From Streptomyces sp. RerS4 (GTDB lineage: Bacteria; Actinomycetota; Actinomycetes; Streptomycetales; Streptomycetaceae), in the NCBI RefSeq assembly GCF_023515955.1, contig NZ_CP097322.1, positions 744,001-808,000 on the forward strand: a stretch of 64,000 bases of DNA, given 5' to 3'. Below are positions 34,900 through 44,321 of this stretch, piece by piece. The position numbers and the translations under genes were made by a program. A model generated the notes under the pieces. It was not told the DNA's origin and searched no databases. It saw only the letters and a list, made by a program, of their open reading frames with translations. Within the stretch, counting starts at the first letter, position 1. Every line of letters starts with the position of its first letter.

Positions 34900-35354
34900 C
34901 AGGACGCGTCGTCGCGCTCCATCGAGGGGCGCAGCCGCTCCAGCAGGGCGTAGAGCGTGGCCCTCTCCGCCTCGTCGAGGGCGTCGAGCGCGCCGTGCGT
35001 GGCCTGCATCTCCTCGCGTACGCGGCGGATGATGTCGCGCCCGGCGTCGGTCGCCACCACGTTCTTGACGCGACGGTCCACCGCGGAGGGCTCGCGCCGC
35101 ACCAGCTCGCGCGCCTCCAGTCGATCCACGATCCCGGTGACGTTCGACGCGTCACAGACGAGCAGGGTGGCGAGGCCGCGCATCGGGACGGGCCCCTCCA
35201 GCTGGGCGAGGACCCTGGCCTGCGTGGACGTCAGCCCGTACCGGGCGGCCGCGGCCGCGAAGTCGCGCCACTGGGCCGTGCCGATCGCGGCGAGCAGCTC
35301 CAGGAGCCGGAGCTTGGTGGGGCCGTGCGGCGCTTGCGTCGAGGTGGTGCTCAT
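34899..35354 (-). CDS. MarR-family transcriptional regulator of the adjacent efflux pump
   Basis: A 151-aa MarR protein from ATG 35354. Winged helix: YGLTSTQARVLAQLEGPVPMRGLATLLVCDASNVTGIVDRLEARELVRREPSAVDRRVKNVVATDAGRDIIRRV. It is divergent from a 14-helix MFS exporter across an unusually AT-rich 142-bp gap, the classic arrangement in which the regulator represses the pump until a toxic ligand binds. Confidence 0.92.
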   Translation of the reverse strand: MSTTSTQAPHGPTKLRLLELLAAIGTAQWRDFAAAAARYGLTSTQARVLAQLEGPVPMRGLATLLVCDASNVTGIVDRLEARELVRREPSAVDRRVKNVVATDAGRDIIRRVREEMQATHGALDALDEAERATLYALLERLRPSMERDDAS

Positions 35355-35379
35355 GAAACCCGAGCGTACTCCAGGATGC

Positions 35380-35406
35380 TTGACATTATCAATTGTTTAC
35401 TTGACC
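35380..35406. promoter_or_regulatory. AT-rich regulatory region between marR and MFS genes
   Basis: This stretch contains a CAATTG core (about 35390-35395) with partly symmetric A/T flanks, framed by two TTGAC boxes (TTGACATTATC and TTGACCACC); a third TTGACG follows at 35418. Such low-GC islands usually mark divergent promoters and their operator in Streptomyces. The symmetry is imperfect. Confidence 0.4.
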
Positions 35407-35496
35407 ACCTTAACTATTGACGTCTACCTTCGATCGAAGAACTTGAGGACCTCAACCATCCGCGTCCTGAAGCACCCGTAGAAGGTCTTGTCAGCC

Positions 35497-37023
35497 ATGA
35501 GCTCCGCCGCAGCCGCCCCCTCCGACGCGAGGAACGGGAACGAGACGGTCATCGTCTTCGCCCTGAGCCTCGCCGCCATGGTCGTGTCGATGATGCAGAC
35601 CCTGCCCGTACCGATCCTGGGCCTGATCCGCACCGACCTCGGCACCTCCACCGCCAACGTCAGCTGGGTGACCACCGCCACCCTGCTGTCCGCCGCCGTC
35701 TTCACCCCGCTCCTCGGTCGCTTCGGCGACCAGCACGGCAAGAAGCCCACGCTGGTGGCCGTCCTCGGTGTGATGGTGGCGGGCTCCGTCGTGGCCGCGC
35801 TCGCGACCTCGCTGCCGCTGCTGATCCTGGGCCGGGTCCTCCAGGGCGCCGCGACCGCGATCTTCCCGCTGGCGCTGTCCGTCCTGCGCGAGGAGGTGCG
35901 TCCGCAGAAGCTGCCGGGCGCGATGGCGCTGGTCAGCGGCACCCTGGCGTTCGGCAGTGGCCTGGCGCTCGTCGCCACGGGCCTGCTGACCTCGGGCGAG
36001 GACGCCGACTACCGGGGTGCCTTCTGGATGGCGACCGGCTTCGCGGCCCTGGCGCTGCTCGCCGTCGTGTTCCTGGTCCCGGCCACCCGCCACAAGACCG
36101 GCGGACGCACCGACTTCCTCGGCGCGCTGACCCTCGGCATCGCCCTGTTGCTGCTCCTGCTGCCCATCTCGCAGGGCCACGAGTGGGGCTGGTCCTCCGG
36201 CCGCACGCTGGGCGGCTTCGCCGGCGCCGCCGTCATGACGGCGGTCTGGGTGCTGGTCGAGCGCAAGGTGCGCGAGCCGCTCGTCGACATGAAGATGTTC
36301 GTCCACCGCCCGGTCCTCATGGCCAACCTGGCCGGCGTCCTCGTCGGCTTCGGGATGTTCGCGAACTTCCTGGGCGTCTCCTACCTCGTCCAGATGCCGC
36401 ACGCGCTCACCGGCTACGGCTTCGACGCCTCGATCCTGCGCGCCTCCGTGCAGTTCCTGCTGCCCGGCGCGATCGTCTCGCTCCTCGCCTCCCCCGTCGG
36501 CGGGCAGTTGGTGCGCCACCGCGGCCCGCGCGTCGCGCTCGGCCTCGCCGCCGCCCTGGGCACCGTCGGCTTCGCCTGGTTGGCGCTGGACCACACCCAC
36601 ACCGCGTCCGTGATCGGCGCCGGGATCGTCGTCGGCGCGGCCGTCAGCTTCGGCTACGCGGCCATGCCCGCCGTGATCATGTCCAGCGTCCCGCACCACC
36701 AGAGCGGCATCGCCAACGGCATCAACTCGATCTCCCGCTCCACCGGCAGCGCGATCGGCAGCGCCGTCGTGACGACCATCCTGGCGTCGAAGACCATCGA
36801 GCACCTGCCGGCCGGCGTGCCGGCGCTGCCCGCCGAGTCCGCGTTCACCCTCACCTTCTGGATCGGGGCGGCGGCCTTCGCGCTGGTCGCCGTGATCGGC
36901 GGCCTCGGCCTGCGCGGCGCGCACGGCCCGCGCGTGGTCGAGAAGTCCACCCCGACCCCGGCCTCCGCCGCGCCCCCCGCCTCCACCCCGGCTCCGGCCC
37001 CGGAGCCGGCGGAGGTCGGCTGA
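35497..37023 (+). CDS. MFS drug exporter, DHA2 (14-helix) family
   Basis: A 508-aa membrane transporter. ATG 35497 is preferred; a TTG at 35488 lies only 2 nt from the AGAAGG site. Motif A is in LLGRFGDQHGKKPTLVAV and motif C-like antiporter helix is GRVLQGAATAIFPLALSVLREEV. Fourteen hydrophobic helices are visible, ending in IGAAAFALVAVIGGLGLRG, followed by a Pro/Ala tail. DHA2 members export lipophilic toxins by proton antiport. Probably controlled by the divergent MarR protein. Confidence 0.93.
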   Translation: MSSAAAAPSDARNGNETVIVFALSLAAMVVSMMQTLPVPILGLIRTDLGTSTANVSWVTTATLLSAAVFTPLLGRFGDQHGKKPTLVAVLGVMVAGSVVAALATSLPLLILGRVLQGAATAIFPLALSVLREEVRPQKLPGAMALVSGTLAFGSGLALVATGLLTSGEDADYRGAFWMATGFAALALLAVVFLVPATRHKTGGRTDFLGALTLGIALLLLLLPISQGHEWGWSSGRTLGGFAGAAVMTAVWVLVERKVREPLVDMKMFVHRPVLMANLAGVLVGFGMFANFLGVSYLVQMPHALTGYGFDASILRASVQFLLPGAIVSLLASPVGGQLVRHRGPRVALGLAAALGTVGFAWLALDHTHTASVIGAGIVVGAAVSFGYAAMPAVIMSSVPHHQSGIANGINSISRSTGSAIGSAVVTTILASKTIEHLPAGVPALPAESAFTLTFWIGAAAFALVAVIGGLGLRGAHGPRVVEKSTPTPASAAPPASTPAPAPEPAEVG

Positions 37024-37051
37024 AGCCCGTACCGCCCCGCCACGCACCACA

Positions 37052-37095
37052 CGGCGCCGCCCCCGACCGACCCGGTCGGGGGCGGCGCCGTTTTT
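37052..37095 (+). terminator. Very strong intrinsic terminator after the MFS gene
   Basis: A perfect 18-bp stem (37052-37069 with 37073-37090), 3-nt loop, then TTTTT. It isolates the next operon from upstream transcription. Confidence 0.93.
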
Positions 37096-37259
37096 GCCGC
37101 GTTCCACCGGTGTTGGTGATGCGGGGCCTTGCGGAGCCCCGTGGTCCGCGTTGTCGGTGGGGGTCGCTAGTCTCCCCGAATACCGCAGCTCAGCAGCGTC
37201 CTTGCGTTGCTTTGGGCTGCCCGCGAACGGTGACGGACAGAGTCGGAGGGGCACGGCTG

Positions 37260-38114
37260 ATGGCTTGGCTGGCGTTGGAAGAGGGGTACGAGGTCTCCCT
37301 CGTCGAGGGCCGGGTCACCGCCCGGCGGCCCGGGGGGCGCCAATTGAAGGCGCTGCCCAGGGCGTTGCGCGACCACCCCGAGGTGGATCGGCTGCGCCGG
37401 CTCGCCGAGTGGCTCGACCGGCACGAGGCGGCGTGCCTGGCGCAGGTGGACGGCTGGATGGTGTCCTCCCTGCCGGTTCCGACGGCGCTCCTGGCCCGGG
37501 TCTGGCCCGACGCGGCCTGGCAGGGCGCGCTGCGCGACCTGGCGATCGTCGGCGAGGACCCGGACGAGGTGGGCTTCCTGCGCGACGTCACCGCCGCCGG
37601 CGAGCTGAAGGTGGTCGACCTCGACGGCGAGACCGTACGGCTCTCCCCGCGCACGGTGACCCTGCCCCACCCGGTGCTGCTGCCCGACCTGGACGACGTA
37701 CGGGAGTTCGCGGCCGAACTGGGGCTGACCCAGCGGGTCGAGCAGATCCACCGGGCGACCTGGGTCAAGCCGGCCGACGTACGGACCGCCGCGACCGAGG
37801 TGTCGGACTACGCCGGCGGACAGTTCCCCACCCGGCACAGCCTCGCCGCCCGTGCCACCGGCCTGGGCTACCGGGTCTCGGGCGGCTACGCCACCTGCAA
37901 GGTCCGCGACACCGGCCGCGCGGTCGAGGCGGCGGTGTGGATCGGCGAGCCCTACTGGGACGAGGCGACGAGCACCGGCGCACTCAACTGGCACGACGCC
38001 GACGGCCGGACGGTACGGCTCGGCGAGGTCGGACCGGTGGCCTGGTCCGAGGGCATGCGCATGGCCGCGGCGCTGTACGCCGGGCGCAAGATCGAGGAGG
38101 GCGAGAACGCATGA
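37260..38114 (+). CDS. DUF4132 (MolR/YehI-like) domain protein, first gene of the MoxR-VWA operon
   Basis: A 284-aa cytoplasmic protein from ATG 37260 (GGAGGGG 9 nt upstream). It corresponds to the C-terminal DUF4132 domain of E. coli YehI/MolR-type proteins: WLDRHEAACLAQVDGWMVSSLPVPTALLARVWPDAAWQGALRDLAIVG, VTLPHPVLLPDLDDVREFAAELGLTQRVEQIHRATW and a C-terminal beta-rich part (LGYRVSGGYATCKVRDTGRAVEAAVWIGEPYW). The function of the domain is not known. Its stop overlaps the start of the giant second gene (ATGA, 38111-38114). In E. coli and others the same domain occurs beside yehL, yehM, yehP and yehQ homologues, as here. Confidence 0.85.
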   Translation: MAWLALEEGYEVSLVEGRVTARRPGGRQLKALPRALRDHPEVDRLRRLAEWLDRHEAACLAQVDGWMVSSLPVPTALLARVWPDAAWQGALRDLAIVGEDPDEVGFLRDVTAAGELKVVDLDGETVRLSPRTVTLPHPVLLPDLDDVREFAAELGLTQRVEQIHRATWVKPADVRTAATEVSDYAGGQFPTRHSLAARATGLGYRVSGGYATCKVRDTGRAVEAAVWIGEPYWDEATSTGALNWHDADGRTVRLGEVGPVAWSEGMRMAAALYAGRKIEEGENA

Positions 38115-41100
38115 GCACCAGCACGATCGACACCGACGGCACCACCGACCCGGTCACCACCGACCCGGACACCGGCGGCCTCGACACCGCCGCGCTCCTC
38201 GCGGCGGGCGCCGTCCTGCCCGCCGACACCCCCGACGCCGACCCCTCCGCCGTCCCGCTGACCGCCCGGACGTACCGTCACCCGGCGCTCGGGGACGAGC
38301 GGGTCGTCGTCCGCCTGGCCGCGGCCGACCTGGGCGCCGCCGAGGACCTCGCCGTCGGGTTCCTGGGGCTCGTCGCGGACGGGGAGCCGGCCGTGGTCGG
38401 CCTCGGCCGCCGGGCCGCCCTCGGGTTCCCGGAGTGGGTGCTGGTCCACCACCCCGACGACGGTCACCAGGCCCTCGCCCTCGTCCCCGAGCTGGACCGC
38501 ATCGCCCGGCAGGCGAAGACCAAGCCCAAGGCCGCGCTCGACACGTGCAACGAGCTGGCCGAACGCCTCGCGGCGTCGCTCCCGCACTTCCTGCCGGTCT
38601 TCCACGAGCAGGTCGCCCGCATCTTCCTCGGCGTCGAGAACACCACCTACGCCGCGCAGCTGTTCGGCAAGGCCCGGACGAGCGAGACCCGGTTCGGCCT
38701 CGACGTGGACGAGGAACGGCTGGACGCGGTGTTCCTGGAATTCGCCCTGGCCGGGGCCCTGCCCGTGAAGGTCCTCACCGGCTACGGCAAGGAACTTTCC
38801 CGGCGGGTCTCCCCCGCCGAGGCCTTCGACCGCTTCCGGCGGCTCTGCGTACGCCGCACCGCGGGCGGTCTCGCGCCGTCCGCGCAGGCCACGACCGAAC
38901 TGCGGCGGCTGGCGCGGGCGGCGAAGCTCGACGCCGGCGAGGCCGAGCAGGACTACCTGGCCGAACTGCTGCCGCTGCCCGCGACCCCGCGGGCCGCCTC
39001 CGGCTGGTGGACCGCGCACCGCGCGCCGCTCGTCGCGCTGGCCCGGCGGGTGCCGTCCGTACGGGGCGTCCTGCTGGGGATGATCCCGCACGGCAGCGGC
39101 GGAGCGGGCACGATGACGGAGTTCTGGCTGGAGGTGCTGGAGGAGTCCGGCGCCACCGCGGGCCTGTTCGAAGCCGACGCGCCCGCCGAGGAACGCTCCC
39201 CCGACGGCACGGCGGGCTGGCTGGAGCGCTTCCACGCCGCCCGCTACTCCGGTTGGCGCCGGGGCGGCTCCGCTCTGGCTCACCTGCGTCCCCTCGTCGC
39301 CCGCTGCGCCGATCGATTGCGGGCCGAACTGGCCCTGCCGGGTCGGGAGAAGGGGCTGAGGCTGGACCTTCGCGATGTCAGCCTCCTCGACCTGCTGCTC
39401 TCCCTGGAGCTGCCCGTCACCGTCACCGAAGACCTCACGCGCGGAGTCATGGACCTGGAGCCGTGGCGCACGGACCCCGAGCGCCGCGACCTGGCCGCGC
39501 TGTGCGCGGACGAGCGGCTGCGGCCCGCCTTCTTCCGCACCCTGCGCGGCGGCAACGGCGTGTACGACCCGAGCCGCGAGACGGTCCGCCTCCTCGCCGT
39601 CTCCCCGGGCAGCACCGCGCTGGTCGCCGACTGGGTCCGCGAGGTGGCCGCCGAGGCGACGGCCGCCGGCCTGCCCGAACTGCCCCACGCGATCAGTCGG
39701 TTGGCCGGGCTGCCCGACGAGGCCCTGGCCCTCGCGCCGAAGGAGGTCGCGCGGGCGGCCGCCCTCGACCTGGACGCGGTCCTCGCCCAGACCCTGCGCG
39801 GCGGCATGTTCGAGGAGGTGGTCTGGCCCGCGTGGGAGGAGGCGATCTCCCACATGTCACCACGCCGCAGCAACCACCGGCTGACGGTGATGGACGCCTG
39901 GCCGTACGTGATCGTGGCCAACTCCGCGCAGGTCCGCGTCATCGGGGCCGATTCCACCGTACTGACGCACGACCTGCGGATCCCGTCGGGCGGCCACCAC
40001 CGGCCGGGCTTCCACTACACCGACGACGACCTGCTCGTCTTCTGGGCCGACTACCAGGGCGAGGTCAAGGGCTACTGGCTGAGCGCCCCCGACGACGTCC
40101 TCACCCTGGAGTCGTCCGCGAACTACTGGTCCGTGCGCGCCGGACACGTGACGCTGCCGCTGCCCACCGGCGGCCGCACCACCGGCCACGGCGTCCTGCA
40201 CCGCGGCGACAGCCGCATCCCGGCGGAGAGGCCGGTCATCTCGGACGGCACCTCCTACTGGACGTGGGAGCGGGGCGCCGAGGGCGAGCCGTCCGGCTGG
40301 GCCGAGTACGACCCCGCCACCGGGTCCGTCGGGCGGCTTTCGCTGCCCGCCTTCCTCGCCGACGCCCTGCGCGACCGTCCACGGGGCAGCACCCTGACCG
40401 AAGCCTTCGGCGAGAACTGGCTGCGCCCGACGCCCACCGTCGAGGGCTCGGTGCTGGGCGCCCCCGTCGACGGACTCCTCGGCTGGCGTACCGTACGCGT
40501 GCCCGACCAGGGTTGGCACGGCTCCGACCCGGCGGGGCGCTCCGTCACCGTGGGCAAGGGGTACGACGTCCCCCGTCTCGCCCTGACCCTGCCCGGCGAC
40601 GACCGGCTGCGCGCCGTGTCCTCGAACCGGGGGACGCTGTCCCTGCACGACCCGGAGGGCGTCGTCACCGGTCGGCTCTCCGTCGACCGCAACGCGGCGG
40701 GGTACTCCACCGAGGGGGCCGAACTGCCGCCTCTCGCCTACTGGTACTGCCTGCGGGCGCGGGACCCGCAGGGTTCGGCGGTGCTGCGCGCGATGGACTC
40801 CGTACGGGCCGGCGCGCTGCTGAAGGCCGCCGCGGCGGAGGAGAAGGCCGAGCGGGTGGCGGACGCCGTGGCGGCGGCCCTGCCCGAGCTCGGCGAGGGC
40901 GCCCTGCTGCGCGGTGTGGTCGACCGGGTACGCACCACCCTGCACCAGCGCAAGTCGCTGGCCCGGGTGGCGGCGGCGCTCCGGCCGAAGCCGGTGGCCG
41001 CACCGAAGCCCCGGCCCGAGCGCGGGCCGACGGACCGGGTCCTCGACGCCGGCTTGAGCGGTCTGATCGGCGACCGCCCCTACGGCTACGGCTCCGAGGC

Positions 41101-43111
41101 CGATGCCGCCTTCCAGTACGTGCGGGCCCTCGCGGCGGCCGTCGCCGACACCGCCGCCGAGGCCGTCCCCGGACGGCTGCACATCGACGTCCCCCACACC
41201 GCATACGGCAACTTCCCCTGGACGGAGGTGTTCCTGAGCCGGCCCGCCGCCGTCGCCTACCGGGCCGTGGTCACCGGCGTCACCGAGGAGCAGCGGGCGG
41301 CGCTGTGCCGGATGCTCGCGGAGGTCGACGCCCTCGGTCTCGCCTCGACCGAGGCCGCGTCCGGGCGTTGGCGCCGGCTGCGCCTGCGCGTGGAGGAGGA
41401 CGTCCTGCGGGGCGTCGACGGGCGCGAACGCGGCCACGGCGGCAGGCACCGCACCGCGCTGCCCCTCGGCGGCGGCGCCGTGCTCGGGGTGACCGACTTC
41501 TTCGAGGGCCCGCCCGGCGGGCGGGACTTCAACGCCCTGCTGCACGACCCGAGCGGCCGCTTCGAGGTGCCCGCGCCCTACACCGGTCGTGTCCTGCCGG
41601 GGCGGGCGGGGGTGCCGGGCGATCCGGAGCGCGGCGCCGGCTGGCTGGGCGCGTTCCTGAAGGAGGCCGGCGAGCGGGGCACGGCGCCCTGGTTCCCGGG
41701 CGCCGCCGAGGAGTTCACCCGGCTGACCGGGGTCTCCGCCGCCGTGGCGCGGCTGGTCCTCGCGGGTCTGCCGCACCTGTACACGTACGACCGCGGCTTC
41801 CCGGCCGCCGAGCTGCGGGAGGCGCTCGGGCTCAAGGCCACGGCCGCCGGGCACGCCCGCGACGAACTGCGGGAACTGCCCGTGGAGGTGTGCCGGGAGC
41901 TGGTGGCGGCGCTGCTGCCCGCCGAACCGGCCCGGCTGTGGACGGACGGCCCGGACGTGGCCGCCGCCGCGCTGGTGTGGAACGAGCGCGTGGGACGGCG
42001 TACGCCGGTGCCCGAGGTGTTGCTCGCCGACGCCGCGAAGGAGGTCCGCGTACCGTGGCCGCCGCACCGCGCGCTGCCCGCGCTGCTCGGCCCCGACCTC
42101 TCCCCCACCCTGTCCCGGGACGTCGATCACCCGCTCGACGGGACGCCGGCGGGGCACCAGGCCCCGGCCGGTAGCGGACGGTCCTTCGACACGCAGACGT
42201 TGACCAGCGCCGTGGCCCTCACGGCGTGGCTCGCGCACCGGCTGCCGGCCGGCGACCCGCTGCGGGCCTGCCTGCCGCCCGCGCTCACGGCGGTGCGCCG
42301 ACGCCTGGCCTTCCCCGGGCTGCTGCTCGGCGTCGGGCACTACGTCGACGTCGTCGGCTTCGGCAAGGCGGCCGGCACCCCGACCGAGAGGGGCGAGGGC
42401 TACGAGCGCTTCGGCGCGGTGGTGCTCAACACCCGCAACGGGTACGCCACCGCCGCGGTGCTGCCCGCGCTGCTGGACTCGACCGGCTCCGACCCGTACC
42501 TGCCGTTGCTGCGCGGCACGGACCAGGGGCCGACCGGGCCCGAGACGGCGCTGCGCCTCGCGCACGACCCGGCGTTCGCGGCGCTGCTGGCCGACCCGGG
42601 CGTGCCGGCGGCGGGCGGGACCGACAAGGACGGCACCTGGTGGCCGCAGGACCCGAGCCGCTCGGTGCCGGAGCTGGTGGCCGAGGTGTCCGCCGCGTAC
42701 GGGCTGGGCGCGGACGCCGCCGCCCTGTACCTGGCGCTGCTGGCCATGCCCGATCCCACCGACCGGAACACGGCGCGCTGGACCGGCTGGAAGCCGGCCC
42801 GGCTGAAGGCGGCCCGCGCCGAACTCGCCGCGAGCGACCTGGTGGTGGAGGCGACGCGTCCGAGGGCCGGACGCTCGCTGTTCCTGCCCGGCGCGTGGGC
42901 CGAGCCGCAGGCGCCGGCGCTGCCCGTGGAGACGTGGAAGCTGCCGATGTACGCGATGGCCCCGGGCGGAGCGCCGGTGCTGGGCGCCCTGGTGCCCACC
43001 CTGCCCGCCGCGGACCTCTACCGCCGGGCGTGGGAGCGCGTCCGCGAGGGTGACGCGCCGCGCTTCGAGGAGCTGAAGGTCAAGCGCGCGTCAACCCGCC
43101 GACGCGGCTGA
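38111..43111 (+). CDS. Giant (1,666-aa) cytoplasmic protein of unknown function in the MoxR-VWA operon
   Basis: ATG 38111 overlaps the upstream stop; the longer open frame before it is a shadow. No signal peptide or membrane segment. The first 600 residues are helical and repetitive (VFHEQVARIFLGVENTTYAAQLFGKARTSETRFGLDVDEERLDAVFLEFALAGALPVKV, RRLARAAKLDAGEAEQDYLAELLPL). Residues about 600-880 are beta-rich (MDAWPYVIVANSAQVRVIGADSTVLTHDLRIPSG, HYTDDDLLVFWADYQGEVKGYWLS, DGTSYWTWERGAEG) and could form a propeller-like module. The C-terminal half is again alpha-helical with a second KSLARVAAAL-type region. It is probably the N-terminal scaffold counterpart of YehI-like DUF4132 proteins, split from the domain encoded by the preceding gene; that is inference. 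Reads in a single intact frame over 5 kb. Confidence 0.88.
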   Translation: MSTSTIDTDGTTDPVTTDPDTGGLDTAALLAAGAVLPADTPDADPSAVPLTARTYRHPALGDERVVVRLAAADLGAAEDLAVGFLGLVADGEPAVVGLGRRAALGFPEWVLVHHPDDGHQALALVPELDRIARQAKTKPKAALDTCNELAERLAASLPHFLPVFHEQVARIFLGVENTTYAAQLFGKARTSETRFGLDVDEERLDAVFLEFALAGALPVKVLTGYGKELSRRVSPAEAFDRFRRLCVRRTAGGLAPSAQATTELRRLARAAKLDAGEAEQDYLAELLPLPATPRAASGWWTAHRAPLVALARRVPSVRGVLLGMIPHGSGGAGTMTEFWLEVLEESGATAGLFEADAPAEERSPDGTAGWLERFHAARYSGWRRGGSALAHLRPLVARCADRLRAELALPGREKGLRLDLRDVSLLDLLLSLELPVTVTEDLTRGVMDLEPWRTDPERRDLAALCADERLRPAFFRTLRGGNGVYDPSRETVRLLAVSPGSTALVADWVREVAAEATAAGLPELPHAISRLAGLPDEALALAPKEVARAAALDLDAVLAQTLRGGMFEEVVWPAWEEAISHMSPRRSNHRLTVMDAWPYVIVANSAQVRVIGADSTVLTHDLRIPSGGHHRPGFHYTDDDLLVFWADYQGEVKGYWLSAPDDVLTLESSANYWSVRAGHVTLPLPTGGRTTGHGVLHRGDSRIPAERPVISDGTSYWTWERGAEGEPSGWAEYDPATGSVGRLSLPAFLADALRDRPRGSTLTEAFGENWLRPTPTVEGSVLGAPVDGLLGWRTVRVPDQGWHGSDPAGRSVTVGKGYDVPRLALTLPGDDRLRAVSSNRGTLSLHDPEGVVTGRLSVDRNAAGYSTEGAELPPLAYWYCLRARDPQGSAVLRAMDSVRAGALLKAAAAEEKAERVADAVAAALPELGEGALLRGVVDRVRTTLHQRKSLARVAAALRPKPVAAPKPRPERGPTDRVLDAGLSGLIGDRPYGYGSEADAAFQYVRALAAAVADTAAEAVPGRLHIDVPHTAYGNFPWTEVFLSRPAAVAYRAVVTGVTEEQRAALCRMLAEVDALGLASTEAASGRWRRLRLRVEEDVLRGVDGRERGHGGRHRTALPLGGGAVLGVTDFFEGPPGGRDFNALLHDPSGRFEVPAPYTGRVLPGRAGVPGDPERGAGWLGAFLKEAGERGTAPWFPGAAEEFTRLTGVSAAVARLVLAGLPHLYTYDRGFPAAELREALGLKATAAGHARDELRELPVEVCRELVAALLPAEPARLWTDGPDVAAAALVWNERVGRRTPVPEVLLADAAKEVRVPWPPHRALPALLGPDLSPTLSRDVDHPLDGTPAGHQAPAGSGRSFDTQTLTSAVALTAWLAHRLPAGDPLRACLPPALTAVRRRLAFPGLLLGVGHYVDVVGFGKAAGTPTERGEGYERFGAVVLNTRNGYATAAVLPALLDSTGSDPYLPLLRGTDQGPTGPETALRLAHDPAFAALLADPGVPAAGGTDKDGTWWPQDPSRSVPELVAEVSAAYGLGADAAALYLALLAMPDPTDRNTARWTGWKPARLKAARAELAASDLVVEATRPRAGRSLFLPGAWAEPQAPALPVETWKLPMYAMAPGGAPVLGALVPTLPAADLYRRAWERVREGDAPRFEELKVKRASTRRRG

Positions 43112-43163
43112 CGGCCCGTACGAACGACACCCCGCCCCACCCACTACCGACCCAGAGGATCAG

Positions 43164-44321
43164 ATGACAACCGTCACCGAACAGCCCGCCCCCGCCCGGC
43201 AGGTCATGCCCGCCGAGGAGCGGTACGCCGGCGAACTCGCCTTCCTCGCCGCCCAGGACACCGGCCCCCGGCCGCCCGGCTGGGCGCTCACGCCGCGCGC
43301 CGTCGTCACCTTCGTGTGCGGCAGCGAGGGCGAGGAACTGGCCCTGCCCAAGCGTCGCGCCGGCATCCCGTCGAAGCTGGTGATCGCCCCGAAGTTCGTC
43401 GGCGAACGCGCCCTGGTGGAGCGGTGCGTGGTCACCCTCGCCGGTGAGCGCGGCCTGCTGCTCACCGGCGAGCCCGGCACCGCCAAGTCGATGCTGTCCG
43501 AACTGCTGTCCGCCGCCGTGTGCGGCACCAGCGCGCTGACCGTGCAGGGCACGGCCGGCACCACCGAGGACGCGTTCCGCTACGGCTGGAACTACGCGCT
43601 GCTCCTCGCCCAGGGACCCACCTCCCAGGCCTTGGTCGACTCCCCCGTGCTCGCGGCGATGCGTACGGGCCGGGTGGTGCGCGTCGAGGAGATCACCCGC
43701 TGTCTGCCCGAGGTGCAGGACGCGCTGGTGTCGATCCTGTCCGACCGGCGGATCAGCGTGCCGGAGCTGACCGGCACCGAGGACGCGCTGGTCGCGGCGG
43801 CCCCCGGCTTCACGGTCATCGCCACCGCCAACCTGCGCGACCGGGGGGTTTCGGAGATGTCCGCCGCCCTCAAGCGGCGCTTCAACTTCGAGACGGTCGC
43901 GCCGATCGCCGACGCGGACGCGGAGGCCTCGCTGATCCGACGCCAGGCCGTGGCGGCGGTCCAGCGCGCCGGCGCGAGCTTCGGCGTGGACGACGCGGTG
44001 CTCGACGCGCTCGTCACCGTCTTCCGGGACCTGCGCTCGGGGCGCAGCGCGGAGGGCTGGGACGTGGAGCGGCCGGGGACGGTCATGTCCACCGCCGAGG
44101 CCGTGCAGGTGGCGGCCTCCCTCGGGGTGTCGGCGGCGTACCTGCCGGGCGGGGACGTGCTGGACCTGTTGCCGGGGCACCTGTTGGGCGTCGTACGCAA
44201 GGACGACCCGGCCGACCACGGGCGGCTGCTGGGGTACTGGGACGGCCCGGTGCGCCGGCGGGCCGAGGACGGCTCGGCGATGTGGCGGCGGCTGTGGGAC
44301 CTGCGCGGGAGCCTGCGGTGA
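43164..44321 (+). CDS. yehL: MoxR-family AAA+ ATPase, YehL subfamily
   Basis: A 385-aa ATPase from ATG 43164 with AGAGGA upstream, 52 bp after the giant gene. Walker A GEPGTAKS (102-109), Walker B-like VVRVEEITR (171-179), sensor 1 in VIATANLRDRG (Asn223), and arginine-finger region ALKRRFNFETV. The Walker B acidic pair is Glu175-Glu176 rather than the usual Asp-Glu. MoxR ATPases act as chaperones that remodel or load metal into partner proteins together with VWA proteins. The gene symbol is assigned by family and by the neighbouring yehM-, yehP- and yehQ-like genes. Its stop overlaps the next start (GTGA). Confidence 0.92.
   Translation: MTTVTEQPAPARQVMPAEERYAGELAFLAAQDTGPRPPGWALTPRAVVTFVCGSEGEELALPKRRAGIPSKLVIAPKFVGERALVERCVVTLAGERGLLLTGEPGTAKSMLSELLSAAVCGTSALTVQGTAGTTEDAFRYGWNYALLLAQGPTSQALVDSPVLAAMRTGRVVRVEEITRCLPEVQDALVSILSDRRISVPELTGTEDALVAAAPGFTVIATANLRDRGVSEMSAALKRRFNFETVAPIADADAEASLIRRQAVAAVQRAGASFGVDDAVLDALVTVFRDLRSGRSAEGWDVERPGTVMSTAEAVQVAASLGVSAAYLPGGDVLDLLPGHLLGVVRKDDPADHGRLLGYWDGPVRRRAEDGSAMWRRLWDLRGSLR

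Noticed and set aside
37094..38110. Extended start for the giant operon protein
   Set aside because: The extension is out-of-frame DUF4132 coding sequence; ATG 38111 overlaps the preceding stop.
39857..42565. 902-codon minus-strand open frame opposite the giant operon gene
   Set aside because: Composition-only (Gly/Arg/Val/Gln) with no domains; the plus-strand frame is coupled to both neighbours.
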